Notes under the pieces: model-generated
What the model was told of the DNA's origin: nothing
The model's input: the letters and a program-made list of their open reading frames with translations, nothing else
Database searches by the model: none
Made by a program: the position numbers and the translations under genes
Assembly: GCF_025465935.1 (NCBI RefSeq)
Contig: NZ_JANLNV010000090.1
Location: 186,001-250,000 of the forward strand
DNA from: Pseudomonas sp. 7P_10.2_Bac1
GTDB lineage: Bacteria; Pseudomonadota; Gammaproteobacteria; Pseudomonadales; Pseudomonadaceae
Length of the DNA stretch: 64,000 nt
Direction: 5' to 3'
Shown: positions 63,778 through 64,000 of the stretch, in pieces
Layout of the letters: each line of letters starts with the position of its first letter
Numbering within the stretch: the first letter of the stretch is position 1

Positions 63778-64000
63778 CTAGCGCTCGCTCACTTCCATCT
63801 TCCCGTCCCAGCCGCCACCCAGTGCGGCGATCAACTGCACGCTGGCGATCAAGCGGCTTTGCAGCAAGTTCAGGACGCTGCGCTCGGTGCTCAGGGCGGT
63901 GGTCTGCACAGTGACCACATCCAGATAAGCGATCAGACCCGCCTTGTACTGGTTAGTCGTGAGACGTAATGATTCGCGGGCCGATTCCAATGCCTGCTCT
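63778..64000 (-). CDS. Outer-membrane efflux protein C-terminus (OprM/NodT family, partial)
   Basis: Only the last ~74 residues are present; the gene continues past the window. The segment ESARESLRLTTNQYKAGLIA, YLDVVTVQTTALSTERSVL and LIASVQLIAALGGGW matches the second-repeat helix hairpin of TolC-like outer-membrane factors of RND efflux pumps. These form trimeric channels docking to a periplasmic adaptor; adaptor and pump genes would be expected upstream, outside the window. Confidence 0.9.
   Translation of the reverse strand, partial: EQALESARESLRLTTNQYKAGLIAYLDVVTVQTTALSTERSVLNLLQSRLIASVQLIAALGGGWDGKMEVSER

Noticed and set aside
1..64000. A CRISPR array
   Set aside because: I saw no regularly spaced direct repeats and no cas-like genes; the repeats present are inverted (REP, MITE-like).

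Overview
The window reads as a chromosome segment of a Pseudomonas from the fluorescens lineage. The evidence is gene order (leuC-leuD-leuB-asd-usg-fimV-truA-trpF-accD-folC-dedD-cvpA-purF-metZ, the block known from Pseudomonas), pyoverdine genes behind PvdS-type iron-starvation boxes, a ferripyoverdine receptor, tRNA-Val/Asp/Asp genes, and the REP/REPIN hairpins typical of these genomes.

Region 1 (1-8.7 kb) is the 3' end of a siderophore-like operon, visibly richer in G+C than the DNA after it. Eight reading frames overlap by a few bases: the methyltransferase end of an NRPS/PKS, a soluble cytochrome P450, a thiazolinyl imide reductase, a two-domain VOC protein, an aryl-AMP ligase (PchD type), a type II thioesterase (PchC), isochorismate pyruvate lyase (PchB) and isochorismate synthase (PchA). 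Together they would make salicylate, activate it and load it onto a thiazoline-forming assembly line. The P450 and VOC genes are not part of the pyochelin or yersiniabactin operons as I know them, so the product may be undescribed. The operon is followed by a bare signal-peptide fragment and a frameshifted P4-type integrase beside tRNA-Asp, so it probably sits on an old tRNA-targeted island.

Region 2 (8.7-32.6 kb) is core genome on the minus strand: tRNAs, an SDR, metZ, purF, cvpA, a SPOR protein, folC, accD, trpF, truA, fimV, usg, asd, leuB, leuD and leuC, with a divergent LysR gene. Between asd and usg sits a 1556-residue dermonecrotic-toxin-like gene of lower G+C with no visible immunity partner.

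Region 3 (32.6-50.2 kb) is largely iron uptake: a PAS-GGDEF-EAL protein, a pirin, pvdM-pvdO, pvdE and fpvA (two perfect PvdS boxes, one Fur box; no pvdN, pvdP or NRPS gene alongside), a LysR regulator, an AGE-family sugar isomerase, and a complete sigma factor/anti-sigma/TonB receptor signalling unit, probably for a hydroxamate xenosiderophore.

Region 4 (50.2-64 kb) is accessory: an SDR, an MHYT-GGDEF-EAL protein, a LysR/MFS pair, small conserved genes, two copies of a 120-144 bp inverted-repeat element, a possible pilin fragment, a DUF2235 lipase of the Tle1 kind, a DksA-like protein with half its zinc ligands, a Fur-box-preceded small RNA candidate of the PrrF class, an HPP membrane protein, a diguanylate cyclase and the end of an outer-membrane efflux lipoprotein. 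Iron control links regions 1, 3 and the sRNA; three separate c-di-GMP enzymes lie in the window.
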